Assembly (NCBI RefSeq): GCF_014649695.1
Contig: NZ_BMTN01000006.1
Span: forward strand, 248,001 to 312,000
DNA length: 64,000 nucleotides
Direction of reading: 5' to 3'
From: Streptomyces kurssanovii
GTDB lineage: Bacteria > Actinomycetota > Actinomycetes > Streptomycetales > Streptomycetaceae
Shown here: piece after piece, positions 44,104 to 53,214 of the stretch
How the letters are laid out: every line of letters starts with the position of its first letter
Numbering within the stretch: position 1 is the stretch's first letter
The notes under the pieces: generated by a model
The model's input: only the letters and a program-made list of their open reading frames with translations
Told to the model about the DNA's origin: nothing
Database searches by the model: none
Position numbers and translations under genes: made by a program

Positions 44104-46002
44104 ATGGCACGGGCCGCGTGCGCCGCATTGTGGGAAGATCCGGGCGTGGATGCCCTGCTACCCGAAGAACCCACCCAGATCGGCCCGTTCCGGCTGCTCG
44201 GACGGCTCGGAGTCGGCGGGATGGGCCGGGTCTACCTCGCCCGCTCCGCCGGCGGCCGCACCGTGGCCGTCAAACTCGTGCGGGCGGAGCTCGCCGCGCA
44301 GGACGAGTTCCGGCGCCGGTTCGCGCGTGAGGTCGAGGCGCTGGAGCGGGTCGGAGGGGCCGGGACCACCCCCGTCATCGCCTCGGACACCGCGGCGGAG
44401 TCCCCCTGGGTGGCCATCGGATATGTGGCCGGGCCGTCGCTGAGGAGCGTCGTCGTCGATCAGTACGGGCCGTTGCCGGCGAACTCCGTACGCGCCCTGG
44501 CCGCCGGACTGGCCGACGCGCTCGGGCACATCCACGCCGCCGGGCTGCTCCACCGGGATCTGAAGCCCTCCAACATCCTGCTCACCGTCGACGGCCCCAG
44601 GATCATCGACTTCGGCATCGCACGCGCCGTGGACACCGTCACCGACGGCGGGCTGACGACGACCGGCGCGGTCGTCGGATCACCCGGTTTCATGTCGCCC
44701 GAGCAGGTGCGGGGCGAGCGGCTCACGCCCGCGTCGGACGTGTTCTGTCTGGGCGCCGTGCTGGCGTACGCGGCCACCGGGCGCCCGCCGTTCGGGTCCG
44801 CGGACAGCGGGGTGCACGCCGTGCTGTTCCGCATCGCCCACGAGGAGCCGGACCTCGCCGGGCTCGCGCCCGAGCTGGAACCGCTCGTACGGGGCTGCCT
44901 GAACAAGGACCCGGCAGCCCGGCCGACGGCCGCGCAGCTGGCGAGCGTGTCCCTTCCGGACGAACCGTGGCTTCCCGCCGGCCTGTTGGCCGGGCTGGGG
45001 CGGCACGCGGCCCGACTGCTCGACGCGGACGGGGATTCGACACCCCCGACGCCGGTGACCGTGCCGGCCGCGCCGCGCAGGCGGCGGCGTACCCCGCTGG
45101 TCGCCGCGGCCGCGGTCGCCGTTCTCGCCGTCGCCGGCACGTTCGCCGCGATGCAATGGAAGGACCGCGGGGGGACGGACGACGGGGCGGGCGGCGCGGG
45201 AGCGACCGGCACCCCCGTCGCGTCGGCCGGCGGCACCGGTAGCTCGGGCGACTCCGCCGGCATCGTTCCCGACGACTTCCTGGGCGCGTGGGAGGGCGTC
45301 CTGAGGGGAAGTGCCGACGCGCCGTACGAGACCGGGCGTATCGAGATCACCCAGGGCCGGGCCGGCGAGAAGACCGGCGTGTACGTGCACGTCACCGGCG
45401 AGCGGTTGTGCATGGGACGGTCCACGCTCGTCTCCGCGGACGCCGACCGGATCGTGTTCGGCGAGAGCGACGTCACCACCAGCGTGCCCGAGAAGCGCTG
45501 CACCCCGGCGGCGCACCAGACCCTGACCGTACGGTCGCCCGAGGTGCTGGAGTGGACGTCGGGGGACGTCAGCGCCACGTTCCACCGGTCGAAGATCGGT
45601 CCCAAGGCCGTGCCGGCCGCCTTCGTCGGTCACTGGCAGCAGAAGTTCGACGTGCTGGACGCCCCGCCGGACTACGAGGAGTCCCGCACCTTCGAGATGA
45701 CGGTCACCCAGGGGCCGGTCGGCGCGCCGCTCGTACGGTTCAGCGAGAACTATCCACGCACCGACGACGAGACCGGCGAGGAAACCGGCGACCTGGTGCA
45801 CTGCGAGAGCACCGCCGTGCTCGGCGGCGTCGGCGACCTGGTCGTCCTCGGGCCGCCGCAGCTGGAAGCGGGTTCCGACCCCGAGTGCACCCCGTCGGAA
45901 TCGGCGCAGAACCTGCGCGCCGACCGCTTCGAGGGCAAGGAGCGCCTCCTCATGTACGGGATGAGCGCTGATGGCGAACCGGCGGAGTACTTCCGCAGGT
46001 GA
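44104..46002 (+). CDS. Transmembrane Ser/Thr protein kinase (PknB-like) B
   Basis: A 632-aa kinase. ATG 44104 has GAGGAGGTGA just upstream; GTG 44146 is an alternative start. Kinase motifs are complete: LGVGGMGRVYLA, VAVKLV, HRDLKPSNIL, IIDFGIA and SPGFMSPEQV. A membrane segment (about 334-354, [20 protein letters not shown]) is followed by a Gly/Thr/Ser linker and two related outer modules, FLGAWEGVLRGSADAPYETG and FVGHWQQKFDVLDAPPDYEE, each with Cys residues. The kinase domain is a close paralogue of kinase A, while the duplicated outer module is different in length. Confidence 0.95.
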   Translation: MARAACAALWEDPGVDALLPEEPTQIGPFRLLGRLGVGGMGRVYLARSAGGRTVAVKLVRAELAAQDEFRRRFAREVEALERVGGAGTTPVIASDTAAESPWVAIGYVAGPSLRSVVVDQYGPLPANSVRALAAGLADALGHIHAAGLLHRDLKPSNILLTVDGPRIIDFGIARAVDTVTDGGLTTTGAVVGSPGFMSPEQVRGERLTPASDVFCLGAVLAYAATGRPPFGSADSGVHAVLFRIAHEEPDLAGLAPELEPLVRGCLNKDPAARPTAAQLASVSLPDEPWLPAGLLAGLGRHAARLLDADGDSTPPTPVTVPAAPRRRRRTPLVAAAAVAVLAVAGTFAAMQWKDRGGTDDGAGGAGATGTPVASAGGTGSSGDSAGIVPDDFLGAWEGVLRGSADAPYETGRIEITQGRAGEKTGVYVHVTGERLCMGRSTLVSADADRIVFGESDVTTSVPEKRCTPAAHQTLTVRSPEVLEWTSGDVSATFHRSKIGPKAVPAAFVGHWQQKFDVLDAPPDYEESRTFEMTVTQGPVGAPLVRFSENYPRTDDETGEETGDLVHCESTAVLGGVGDLVVLGPPQLEAGSDPECTPSESAQNLRADRFEGKERLLMYGMSADGEPAEYFRR

Positions 46003-46015
46003 GCCGTGGACGGGC

Positions 46016-47704
46016 TCACCCCTCGTACGGGTACACCCGCGTGACCTTGCCCTTGAGGTCGGCGTCCAGGTGCCCGCCCGCGCCGTATTCGTCGGACAGG
46101 TAGATGCCCAGTCCGAGCGGAGTGCCGAACGTTTCGCTCGGCACCCGGGCCACGAGATAGCGGGTGGTCGGGTCCTTGACGTTCACATCCTTGCGGGCCC
46201 GCTCGAACAGGGCGGGGAGCACGTCCCAGTCGAATTCGTCCAGGCTGAACGGGCGATAGCCGCCGGAGAGGGTGCCGCTGATGATGCCCTTCTCCGCACC
46301 TTGCCCGACGCGGTAGGTCCAGCTGTCGTACCGCCTGTCGTCTCCGTCGACCATCACGTCGGCCGACACGTGCTCCGGGTACACGGTGAGGCTTCCGACC
46401 CGGGCCGTGCCCGTCTTCGCCTTGATGTCCGCGACCGCCATGCGGACACCGGCGGGCGTCAGCAGGTCGACCTGCTCGGCGCTCTGTGACGGCGTGGGAC
46501 TCGGAGTGGTCGGCGCCGGGGTCCGTACGCCGGTGACGGACGGCCCCGACGGCTTGGCCCCCGCCTCCCCGCCGTCGCCGCCGTCCGGCAGCAGGGACCA
46601 CACCAGTACGCCGCCCAGCAGCGTCACCGCGATCGACGAGCCGACCGCGCCCCGGAGGCCCAGCCGGGTCCACCGCGCCGCACGGTGGGCGGCCGCCTCG
46701 GTTTCCGCCGCCGCCGGAGCGTGCTGCCGCAGCGCCGACGCAACCGCGGCCTGCGCCGGGACGGGGTCCTGAGGCTCGGGAGCGGCGGGAGGCGGCAGCC
46801 GGTAGGACGTGGGTAGCGCGTCCGCGGGTTCGACGCGCCCTGCGTCCACCGGCCCCGCCGGACGGCCCTGGGCCACCTCGGCCAGCATCCGGTCCACCGC
46901 CTCCGGCCCGGGCCGCGCGGCCGGGTCCTTGACCAGCACGGCGGCCAGCATCGGAGCCAGCGGACCGGCCTGACGCGGCGGCGGCAGCTCGTCGTTCAGA
47001 ACGGCGGCCAGCGTGGCGAGCGTCGAGCCCCGGCGCAGCGGATGGTGTCCCTCGACGGCGACGTACAGCATCATCGCCAGCGACCACAGGTCGGCGGCGG
47101 GCCCGCCCTCGTTCCCCGAGATGCGCTCAGGGGCCATGTAGTCGGGCGTCCCGATGATGGACCCGGTCGCGGTCAGGACGGTCGACTCACGGATCGCGGC
47201 GATCCCGAAGTCGGTGAGGACCGGGCGCCCGTCAGGGCGCAGCAGTACGTTCGCGGGCTTCACGTCCCGGTGCTGGATGCCGGCGTCGTGCGCGGCGCGC
47301 AGCGCGGCCAGCACATCGCGCCCGAGGCGCGCGGCCTCGACGGGGGTCATCGGGCCGTTCGCGAGCCGGTCCGCGAGCGACCCGCCGCTCACCAGCTCCA
47401 TGACGAGCCAGGGGTAGGTGTCGCCGCCGCCGTCCACCACGTGGTGGACGGTCACCACGTTGGGATGGTCGACGCGGGCGAGCGCACGTGCCTCCCGCAG
47501 CACCCGCGCCCGCAACAGGCGGGCCGCTTCCGGGTCGTACTCCGCGAGCCCCGGATCCGGCGGCCGCACCTCCTTCAGCGCGACGGCACGGTCCAGCACG
47601 ACGTCGCGTGCCCGCCACACCGTGCCCATCCCGCCGCCGCCGAGCCGCCCCTCCAGCTCGAACCGCCCGTCGATCACCCGTCTTGCGGGCCCCCCGTCGC
47701 TCAT
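46016..47704 (-). CDS. Transmembrane Ser/Thr protein kinase C
   Basis: A 562-aa kinase from ATG 47704, of a different subfamily from A and B. It has LGGGGMGTVWRA, VALKEV, HRDVKPANVL, LTDFGIA and IGTPDYMAPERISG. After a Pro-rich linker a membrane segment lies at about 355-376 (VGSSIAVTLLGGVLVWSLLP), then a 160-aa outer domain of strand/helix type (AEQVDLLTPAGVRMAVADIK; TYRVGQGAEKGIISGTLSGG). No PASTA repeats are present. It is convergent with kinase B; the two stops are 13 bp apart. Confidence 0.95.
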   Translation of the reverse strand: MSDGGPARRVIDGRFELEGRLGGGGMGTVWRARDVVLDRAVALKEVRPPDPGLAEYDPEAARLLRARVLREARALARVDHPNVVTVHHVVDGGGDTYPWLVMELVSGGSLADRLANGPMTPVEAARLGRDVLAALRAAHDAGIQHRDVKPANVLLRPDGRPVLTDFGIAAIRESTVLTATGSIIGTPDYMAPERISGNEGGPAADLWSLAMMLYVAVEGHHPLRRGSTLATLAAVLNDELPPPRQAGPLAPMLAAVLVKDPAARPGPEAVDRMLAEVAQGRPAGPVDAGRVEPADALPTSYRLPPPAAPEPQDPVPAQAAVASALRQHAPAAAETEAAAHRAARWTRLGLRGAVGSSIAVTLLGGVLVWSLLPDGGDGGEAGAKPSGPSVTGVRTPAPTTPSPTPSQSAEQVDLLTPAGVRMAVADIKAKTGTARVGSLTVYPEHVSADVMVDGDDRRYDSWTYRVGQGAEKGIISGTLSGGYRPFSLDEFDWDVLPALFERARKDVNVKDPTTRYLVARVPSETFGTPLGLGIYLSDEYGAGGHLDADLKGKVTRVYPYEG

Positions 47705-47823
47705 GGCGGGAGCATAAGGGACACGGATGACAGCACCTGTCGGGCCGCCCCCCGGCACCGGCCGCGAGCCTGGCCCGTACGGCGCCGGCCAGGCTTTCCG
47801 GCGCGGCGGCCCCGACGCGTAGG

Positions 47824-47889
47824 AACCCCCGGACGCGGATCCACGGCGAAAGCGCTCGGCCCTCGCCGCGGATCTGCCCCTCGGGGGTT
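47824..47889. terminator. Imperfect long hairpin
   Basis: Outer arms AACCCCCG / CGGGGGTT and inner arms GATCC-CGGCGA / TCGCCG-GGATC form a stem interrupted by bulges. It could terminate transcription from the minus-strand gene at 48147 before kinase C. Confidence 0.45.
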
Positions 47890-47908
47890 TTCAGTGTCCC
47901 GCGGATGC

Positions 47909-47932
47909 CCTACAGGAACGAGTTGATCTCGA
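47909..47932. repeat. 24-bp direct repeat, copy 1 (isolated)
   Basis: Identical to 49227-49250, beginning CCTACAGGAACGAGTTGATC. On the minus strand it reads EINSFL-stop, the C-terminus of PurA. Nothing else of purA is present around it. Confidence 0.95.
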
Positions 47933-48146
47933 AGTTCGAGGCACATCGCCGCAAAGTCCCCCGACCAGGCTTCCGGTACGGAGCGGGCGCCTTCTGCGAA
48001 GGTGCCCACTCCGTCACGCGCACGCGGCCGTTCCTGGCCGAAGCTCGGCCTTCAGCTGACGGCTCTGGGCAGAGCCCTGCTCGGCGACCTGCTCGGCGTC
48101 CTGGCCCGCCTCGACCCTCCTGCGGGGTACGGGGCCGGGCCGGGGA

Positions 48147-48893
48147 CTAGTGGCCGTACGGGGGCTGGGCCGGGGGCCGCTGGGCGTACGGCTGGTGCTG
48201 CTGAGCGTACGGCTGGTGCTGCTGGGGCTGCGGCGCCGGGTACGGAGGCTGTGACCCGCCGTAGGGCTGCTGGGCGTAACCCTGCTGCGGGCCGGGCCCG
48301 TACTGCTGCGGCTCGTGCCACTGTGCGGGCGGCAGGCTGCCGGGCGGGAGGTAGGAAACCTGGCCGGGCGAGGGCTCGTGGCGCACGAAACCCGCGGCCT
48401 CGAGGTGTGCGCCGGCCCTCTTGTGGCGCGCGAAGTTGAACCAGACGCCGAGGCCGGCGAGCGCGGCGAGGAAGCACACGTAACCGAGAACCAGGCCAGG
48501 ACTGTCGCCCAGGGAGCCGAGCGGGCGCAGGCTCGCCAGCAGGAGCGCGATCCCGATGACCGGCAGCCGCCTCAGCAGCGCGGCTTTGCTGCTCAGGTCG
48601 AACAGAACCCGCTTCTTGTTGAGTTCCAGCACCTGCTGCGGGATCTCGGGGACCCGGGGTGCGTACGGCCAGTACTGCGCGGCACGCGCCTGCGCCTGCG
48701 GGCTCGGGTCGGGGGTGAAGGCCAGCTTGATGGAGAAGACCTCCTGCCGGGCCCCGGCGTACTGGTAGCCGAACAGCTCGGCGACGCACACCAGCGTCGC
48801 CAGCCGCTTCGTCATCGACATCGTGGTGGTGAACTCGAACGGCATGCCCCGCCGCATGCTGTCGAACAACTGGGTCGTCTGGCGATCCGCCAT
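48147..48893 (-). CDS. Two-span membrane protein with Gln/Pro/Tyr-rich tail
   Basis: A 248-aa protein from ATG 48893 (GGGGTGAAG upstream). The N-terminal 110 residues are soluble and mixed (TTQLFDSMRRGMPFEFTTTM). A hydrophobic pair follows at about 113-165 (LRRLPVIGIALLLASLRPLG; LVLGYVCFLAALAGLGVWFN). The C-terminal 70 residues are QPYGGSQPPYPAPQPQQHQP-type low complexity. No family is recognised. It lies entirely between the two copies of the purA 3' repeat. Confidence 0.75.
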   Translation of the reverse strand: MADRQTTQLFDSMRRGMPFEFTTTMSMTKRLATLVCVAELFGYQYAGARQEVFSIKLAFTPDPSPQAQARAAQYWPYAPRVPEIPQQVLELNKKRVLFDLSSKAALLRRLPVIGIALLLASLRPLGSLGDSPGLVLGYVCFLAALAGLGVWFNFARHKRAGAHLEAAGFVRHEPSPGQVSYLPPGSLPPAQWHEPQQYGPGPQQGYAQQPYGGSQPPYPAPQPQQHQPYAQQHQPYAQRPPAQPPYGH

Positions 48894-49227
48894 GTGTCTT
48901 CACCCCTGAACCGGCCTCGGCGGTGCTCCCGCCTCGGCGCCGGCGTGAACATTCGGAACACGCAGCCTAACCAGCCGTGTGCACGGCGAGGAGAGGCCCC
49001 TGCCCGCTCGTACCCCGGCGGACCTCGGCCTCACTCGTGGGTCATCACTGCAAGGCCCGGCCCGCCGCCGTCAGGCGGACGTCGGCGGTTGAGACCGGGC
49101 ACCCTCGGGCGAGGACATCCGACCGCCCACCGCCGCACCGGCCGGCGCCCCCGGCGGGACCGACGCGAAGGCCCCGGACGCCGAATTCGCGTCCGGGGCC
49201 TCGCACCATCCGTCCTGCCCGGCAGGC
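48894..49227. other. Spacer between purA and the 48147 gene
   Basis: It holds the purA terminator (49169-49201) and, further down, the promoter of the gene at 48147-48893. No other gene is evident. Confidence 0.6.
49169..49201 (-). terminator. purA terminator hairpin
   Basis: A perfect 13-bp stem (AGGCCCCGGACGC / GCGTCCGGGGCCT) with a 7-nt loop that begins 26 bp after the purA stop. Confidence 0.8.
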
Positions 49228-49250
49228 CTACAGGAACGAGTTGATCTCGA
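49227..49250. repeat. 24-bp direct repeat, copy 2 (purA 3' end)
   Basis: This is the last seven codons plus stop region of purA; it is identical to 47909-47932, 1318 bp away. Confidence 0.95.
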
Positions 49251-50511
49251 TCGTCTCGGTCCGGCCGGGGCCGACGCCGATCGCCGAGATCGGGGCGCCG
49301 GACATGTCCTCCAGCGCCTTCACGTACGCCTGCGCGTTCTTCGGCAGGTCGGCGAAGGTCTTCGCCTTGGTGATGTCCTCGGACCAGCCCGGGAGCATCT
49401 CGTACACCGGCTTCGCGTGGTGGAAGTCGGTCTGGCTGTACGGGAGCTCCTCGACGCGCTTGCCGTCGATCTCGTACGCCACGCAGACCGGGATCTGCTC
49501 CCAGCCGGTGAGGACGTCCAGCTTGGTGAGGAAGAAGTCGGTCAGGCCGTTGACGCGGGTCGCGTAGCGGGCGATGACCGCGTCGAACCAGCCGCAGCGG
49601 CGGTCGCGACCGGTGGTGACGCCCCTCTCGCCACCGATGCGGCGCAGCGCCTCGCCGTCCTCGTCGAACAGCTCGGTCGGGAACGGTCCGGCGCCGACAC
49701 GGGTCGTGTAGGCCTTGAGGATGCCGATGACCCGGCTGATCTTCGTCGGGCCCACGCCGGCGCCGGTGCACGCGCCGCCCGCGGTCGGATTCGAGGAGGT
49801 GACGAAGGGGTACGTGCCGTGGTCGACGTCCAGCAGGGTGCCCTGGCCGCCCTCGAAGAGCACGACCTTGCCCTCGTCGATGGCGTTGTTCAGGATCAGC
49901 GTGGTGTCGGCGACGTACGGCCGGATCTGCTCCGCGTACTGGAGCATCTCCTCGACGATCTTCTCCGCTTCGATCCCGCGGCGGTTGAAGACCTTCGTCA
50001 GCAGCTGGTTCTTGGTGTCGAGGGCCGCCTCGACCTTCTGCATCAGGATCGACTCGTCGTAGAGGTCCTGGACGCGGATGCCGACGCGGTTGATCTTGTC
50101 GGCGTACGTCGGGCCGATGCCGCGGCCCGTGGTGCCGATCTTGCGCTTGCCCAGGAACCGCTCGGTCACCTTGTCGACGGTGACGTTGTACGGGGTGATC
50201 AGATGGGCGTTTCCGCTGATCAGGAGCTTGGACGTGTCGACGCCGCGGTCGTTCAGCCCGCTCAGCTCGGAGAGCAGAACCGCCGGGTCCACGACGACGC
50301 CGTTACCGATGACCGGAGTACATCCCGGCGAGAGGATTCCGGAAGGGAGGAGATGCAGCGCATACTTCTGGTCGCCGACGACAACCGTGTGGCCGGCGTT
50401 GTTGCCGCCCTGGTAGCGCACCACATAATCCACTGATCCACCGAGCAGGTCGGTGGCCTTTCCCTTGCCCTCGTCACCCCACTGAGCACCGAGCAGCACA
50501 AGTGCGGGCAC
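49228..50511 (-). CDS. purA: Adenylosuccinate synthetase
   Basis: A 427-aa enzyme joining IMP and aspartate with GTP on the way to AMP. The N-terminus [20 protein letters not shown] carries the GTP loop (residues 12-18) with catalytic Asp13. NNAGHTVV holds the catalytic His. [15 protein letters not shown] and the C-terminal [16 protein letters not shown] are normal. It is single, with its own terminator. Divergent from the kinase-like gene at 50665. Confidence 0.98.
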   Translation of the reverse strand: MPALVLLGAQWGDEGKGKATDLLGGSVDYVVRYQGGNNAGHTVVVGDQKYALHLLPSGILSPGCTPVIGNGVVVDPAVLLSELSGLNDRGVDTSKLLISGNAHLITPYNVTVDKVTERFLGKRKIGTTGRGIGPTYADKINRVGIRVQDLYDESILMQKVEAALDTKNQLLTKVFNRRGIEAEKIVEEMLQYAEQIRPYVADTTLILNNAIDEGKVVLFEGGQGTLLDVDHGTYPFVTSSNPTAGGACTGAGVGPTKISRVIGILKAYTTRVGAGPFPTELFDEDGEALRRIGGERGVTTGRDRRCGWFDAVIARYATRVNGLTDFFLTKLDVLTGWEQIPVCVAYEIDGKRVEELPYSQTDFHHAKPVYEMLPGWSEDITKAKTFADLPKNAQAYVKALEDMSGAPISAIGVGPGRTETIEINSFL

Positions 50512-50602
50512 AGGCGTACACCCCTTCCGGGCGGGGCAAGACCAAGGTCAGGGGGCCGGAGCCGTGCCTGAGTCCTGGGACAGGTTGCCCCGGAATAGAC
50601 GA

Positions 50603-50630
50603 AGCCCCTGGCGCAATAGCGCAAGGGGCT
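50603..50630. promoter_or_regulatory. Inverted repeat in the purA / DGK-like divergent region
   Basis: AGCCCCTGGCGC (50603-50614) and GCGCAAGGGGCT (50619-50630) pair with one mismatch around a 4-nt loop. It lies about 92 bp upstream of purA and 35 bp before the other gene. It may be a purine-responsive operator or a leader hairpin; promoter elements could not be fixed. Confidence 0.45.
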
Positions 50631-50664
50631 CTTGCACAAAGATGCTACCCGAGGAAGGACCGAG

Positions 50665-51477
50665 GTGTCGGATCCCGACCAGCTGCTGGTGGTCATCGAC
50701 CCGGTCGCCCGCCGAATGGACGGCGAGTCCGTGCGCATCGCGAAAGATGTGCTGTGCGGCGGGTCGGAGGCGAAAATCTGTCTTCCCCAGGGCCCGGAGG
50801 AATTCGCCCGGGCACTCGCCCGGAGGGGTTCACGCAGGCCGGTGGTGGTCGGCGACGACCGGGCTCTGCTGAGGGCCGTGGCCCTGCTGCACCGCGACCG
50901 CTCGCTGGGCGACGGCGTGCTCGCGCTCGTCCCCGTGGGCGCCTCCGTACGGCTCGCGCACTCCCTCGGCGTCCCCGCCGGGGCGGTCGCGGCGGCCAGG
51001 GCCGTCCTGGAGGGGACGCCGCGGCGGCTGGACCTGCTGGTCGACGAGAGCGACGGGGTGGTCCTGGGCGACCTGGCGATCCCGGCGGCCCGCACGGCGG
51101 CGCACGTGGAGGGCGCCTCGGTGTGGACGACGGCCCGCTCCCTCGTACGCACCCTGGTGCGCCCCGCGCCTTCCGTCGCGCCGGTTCGGACCCACCGGCT
51201 GCGCGTGGAGGCGGACGGGGTCCTGATGTGCGACCTGGACCGCCCGGTCGAGGACGTCACCGTCCGCGCCGGCCCGGGCGGCCGCGCGGAGGTCGTCGTA
51301 CGCCACGGCGCGACCGCCGAGCCTCTGCGCGCGAGCGCCCTCTCCGTGACGGTCTCGGGCCCGGACTTCCGCTACCGGGCCGACGCGCACGTCACCGGCC
51401 CGGTCCGGACACGCACCTGGACGGTACGAGCGGGCGCATGGGGCCTGACGCTTCCGGCGGCGTCCCCGGCGGGCTGA
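50665..51477 (+). CDS. Degenerate diacylglycerol kinase-like protein
   Basis: A 270-aa protein from GTG 50665 (RBS AGGAAGGA at 50652-50659). The overall pattern follows the DAGK catalytic fold: LLVVIDPVARRMDGESVRIA, then VVVGDDRALLRAVALLHRD, then ALVPVGASVRLAHSLGVP. The signature GGDGT is replaced by VGDDR and the PLGTGNDFA motif by PVGASVRLA, so ATP/lipid catalysis is doubtful. The C-terminal half contains the beta-sandwich (HRLRVEADGVLMCDLDRPVE; AEVVVRHGATAEPLRASALS). It probably descends from a lipid kinase but acts as a binding protein. Confidence 0.65.
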   Translation: MSDPDQLLVVIDPVARRMDGESVRIAKDVLCGGSEAKICLPQGPEEFARALARRGSRRPVVVGDDRALLRAVALLHRDRSLGDGVLALVPVGASVRLAHSLGVPAGAVAAARAVLEGTPRRLDLLVDESDGVVLGDLAIPAARTAAHVEGASVWTTARSLVRTLVRPAPSVAPVRTHRLRVEADGVLMCDLDRPVEDVTVRAGPGGRAEVVVRHGATAEPLRASALSVTVSGPDFRYRADAHVTGPVRTRTWTVRAGAWGLTLPAASPAG

Positions 51478-51495
51478 CCCCGCCTGGCCGCCCGG

Positions 51496-51530
51496 CGGGC
51501 CGCGGCGGGCGGGCCGCGGCGGGCGGGCCG
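51496..51530. repeat. 14-bp G/C repeat, 2.5 copies
   Basis: Unit CGGGCCGCGGCGGG starts at 51496 and 51510 with a partial third, between convergent genes. Confidence 0.8.
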
Positions 51531-51664
51531 ACGTCCGCGTGGTCCGACGGGTTGCCCCGGGCAGCGCGGCGTTGGGAGTCCGGCGACGGCCCGGCGGGCC
51601 GGATGGCCTCGGACCGGGGGGCGCATGGTGACGGGGCGGCTGGGAAGGGCCCCACCCGCGACGG

Positions 51665-52171
51665 TCAGGCCGCGCCGTAGAGCTGGTCGCGGTGTTCGCG
51701 CCAGCGTTCCATGAGGAGGGCGAGCTCCTTCTCCAGGAACTGGAAGAACTCCAGCGTCTCGGACATCCGCCGGCCCGCCCCTGTCTCGGGGCCGAGGCTC
51801 ACCACACCCTCCCGCAGGGTGTGCTCCCAGCGCTTGAGGATCTGGTCGCGGTTGGTGAGTGCCTCGTACCACTGGTTGCTGTGCACGCGGTAGCGGTCTC
51901 GGCGGGAGCCCGGTTCCCGCTCGCGGGAGACCATGTTGACCTGGGCCAGGTAGCGGATCGCGCCGGAGACGGCGGCGGGGCTGACCTGGAGCTGCCGCCC
52001 GAGCTCGGCCGAGGTCATCACACCCGAGTCGGAGGAGAGCAGGGCGGCGAAGACGCGGGCCGGCATCCGGGTCATGCCCGCTTCGACGAGCTGGGCGGCG
52101 AAACGCTCCACGAATGCGGACACCGCGTCCTCGTCACGCGGCTGCTGCGCTGCCGTGGTCTGTTCGGTCAC
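51665..52171 (-). CDS. GbsR/MarR-type regulator of the ABC exporter
   Basis: A 168-aa regulator; GTG 52171 (or 52174) has GGGGAGA upstream. The winged helix is SAELGRQLQVSPAAVSGAIR with wing SREREPGSRRDRYRVHSNQW. GbsR-type proteins carry an extra C-terminal helix pair, seen here as MSETLEFFQFLEKELALLME. It is divergent from the ABC transporter genes and a perfect 16-bp palindrome lies between them, so it most likely represses that exporter until an inducer binds. Confidence 0.88.
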   Translation of the reverse strand: MTEQTTAAQQPRDEDAVSAFVERFAAQLVEAGMTRMPARVFAALLSSDSGVMTSAELGRQLQVSPAAVSGAIRYLAQVNMVSREREPGSRRDRYRVHSNQWYEALTNRDQILKRWEHTLREGVVSLGPETGAGRRMSETLEFFQFLEKELALLMERWREHRDQLYGAA

Positions 52172-52227
52172 CACCGGATCATCTCCCCTTGTCACGGTCC
52201 TGAGCCGAGTTTATACGCTTCCTTAAC

Positions 52228-52243
52228 TTCACAAATTTGTGAA
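52228..52243. promoter_or_regulatory. Operator palindrome of the GbsR/MarR regulator
   Basis: TTCACAAATTTGTGAA is a perfect 16-bp dyad in the unusually AT-rich 93-bp divergent interval, 20 bp before the ABC ATPase start; TTAA flanks it on both sides. A second 10-bp palindrome AACGTACGTT follows at 52247-52256. Confidence 0.75.
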
Positions 52244-52263
52244 TTAAACGTACGTTCTGAAGC

Positions 52264-53214
52264 ATGACGAAGGCCATCACCGTCTCCGGACTCCACAAGT
52301 CGTTCGGGCGGACACACGCGCTGGACGGCCTCGACCTCACGGTCGAGACCGGTGAGGTCCACGGCTTCCTCGGGCCCAACGGCGCGGGGAAGTCGACCAC
52401 CATCCGGGTCCTGCTCGGGCTGCTGCGCGCCGACTCGGGCGCGGCCCAGTTGCTCGGCAAGGACCCCTGGCACGACGCCGTGGAACTGCACCGGCGCCTC
52501 GCCTACGTCCCCGGTGACGTCGAGCTGTGGCCGGGGCTCACCGGCGGCGAGGCCATCGACCTGCTCTCCCGGCTGCGCGGCGGCATCGACAAGCGGCGCC
52601 GCGACGAGCTCGTCGAGCGGTTCGACCTGGACCCGACCAAGAAGGGCCGGGCCTACTCCAAGGGCAACCGGCAGAAGGTCGCCATCGTCGCCGCGCTCGC
52701 GTCCGACGCCGAACTGCTGCTGCTCGACGAGCCGACCGCCGGTCTCGACCCTCTGATGGAGGTCGTCTTCCAGGACGTCATCTCCGAGGCGAAGGCCGCG
52801 GGCAAGACCGTGCTGCTCTCCAGCCACATCCTGGCCCAGGTGGAGAAGCTCGCCGACCGGGTCAGCATCGTCCGGCAGGGCAAGACCGTGCAGTCCGGGA
52901 CGCTGAGCGAGATGCGGCACCTGACGCGTACGACGGTCGAGGCGGAGACGGCCCGCCCGGTCAGCGGCCTGGCCGAGCTGCCGGGCGTGCACGCCCTGCG
53001 GACCGACAGCGGCCGGGTGCGGTTCGCCGTCGACGGCGATCAGCTGGACGGTGCGATCCGCAGGCTCTCCGAATGCGGCGTCCGCAGCCTCGTCAGCCAC
53101 CCCCCGACGCTCGAAGAACTGATGCTGCGCCATTACGGCGACGAGCTGGGCGCGAACGGACACGGCGCCGCCGACGGCACGCCCCGCCTCGCCGATGACG
53201 GAGCGGAACGATGA
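52264..53214 (+). CDS. ABC transporter ATP-binding protein
   Basis: A 316-aa nucleotide-binding subunit of the drug/antibiotic exporter class. Walker A is GPNGAGKST, the signature is [10 protein letters not shown] (a deviation from LSGGQ), Walker B is [14 protein letters not shown] and the switch His is SSHIL. The C-terminal extension (about 225-300) is typical for this class. The stop overlaps the permease ATG (ATGA), so the two form one unit under the GbsR-type regulator. Confidence 0.95.
   Translation: MTKAITVSGLHKSFGRTHALDGLDLTVETGEVHGFLGPNGAGKSTTIRVLLGLLRADSGAAQLLGKDPWHDAVELHRRLAYVPGDVELWPGLTGGEAIDLLSRLRGGIDKRRRDELVERFDLDPTKKGRAYSKGNRQKVAIVAALASDAELLLLDEPTAGLDPLMEVVFQDVISEAKAAGKTVLLSSHILAQVEKLADRVSIVRQGKTVQSGTLSEMRHLTRTTVEAETARPVSGLAELPGVHALRTDSGRVRFAVDGDQLDGAIRRLSECGVRSLVSHPPTLEELMLRHYGDELGANGHGAADGTPRLADDGAER

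Larger units (their letters stand above)
47705..48146. other. Spacer containing a copy of the purA 3' end
   Basis: No gene. It contains an imperfect long hairpin (47824-47889, with AACCCCCG and CGGGGGTT as outer arms) followed at 47909-47932 by an exact copy of the last 24 bp of the purA coding end including its stop codon. The sequence on both sides of the copy is unrelated to purA. Confidence 0.7.
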
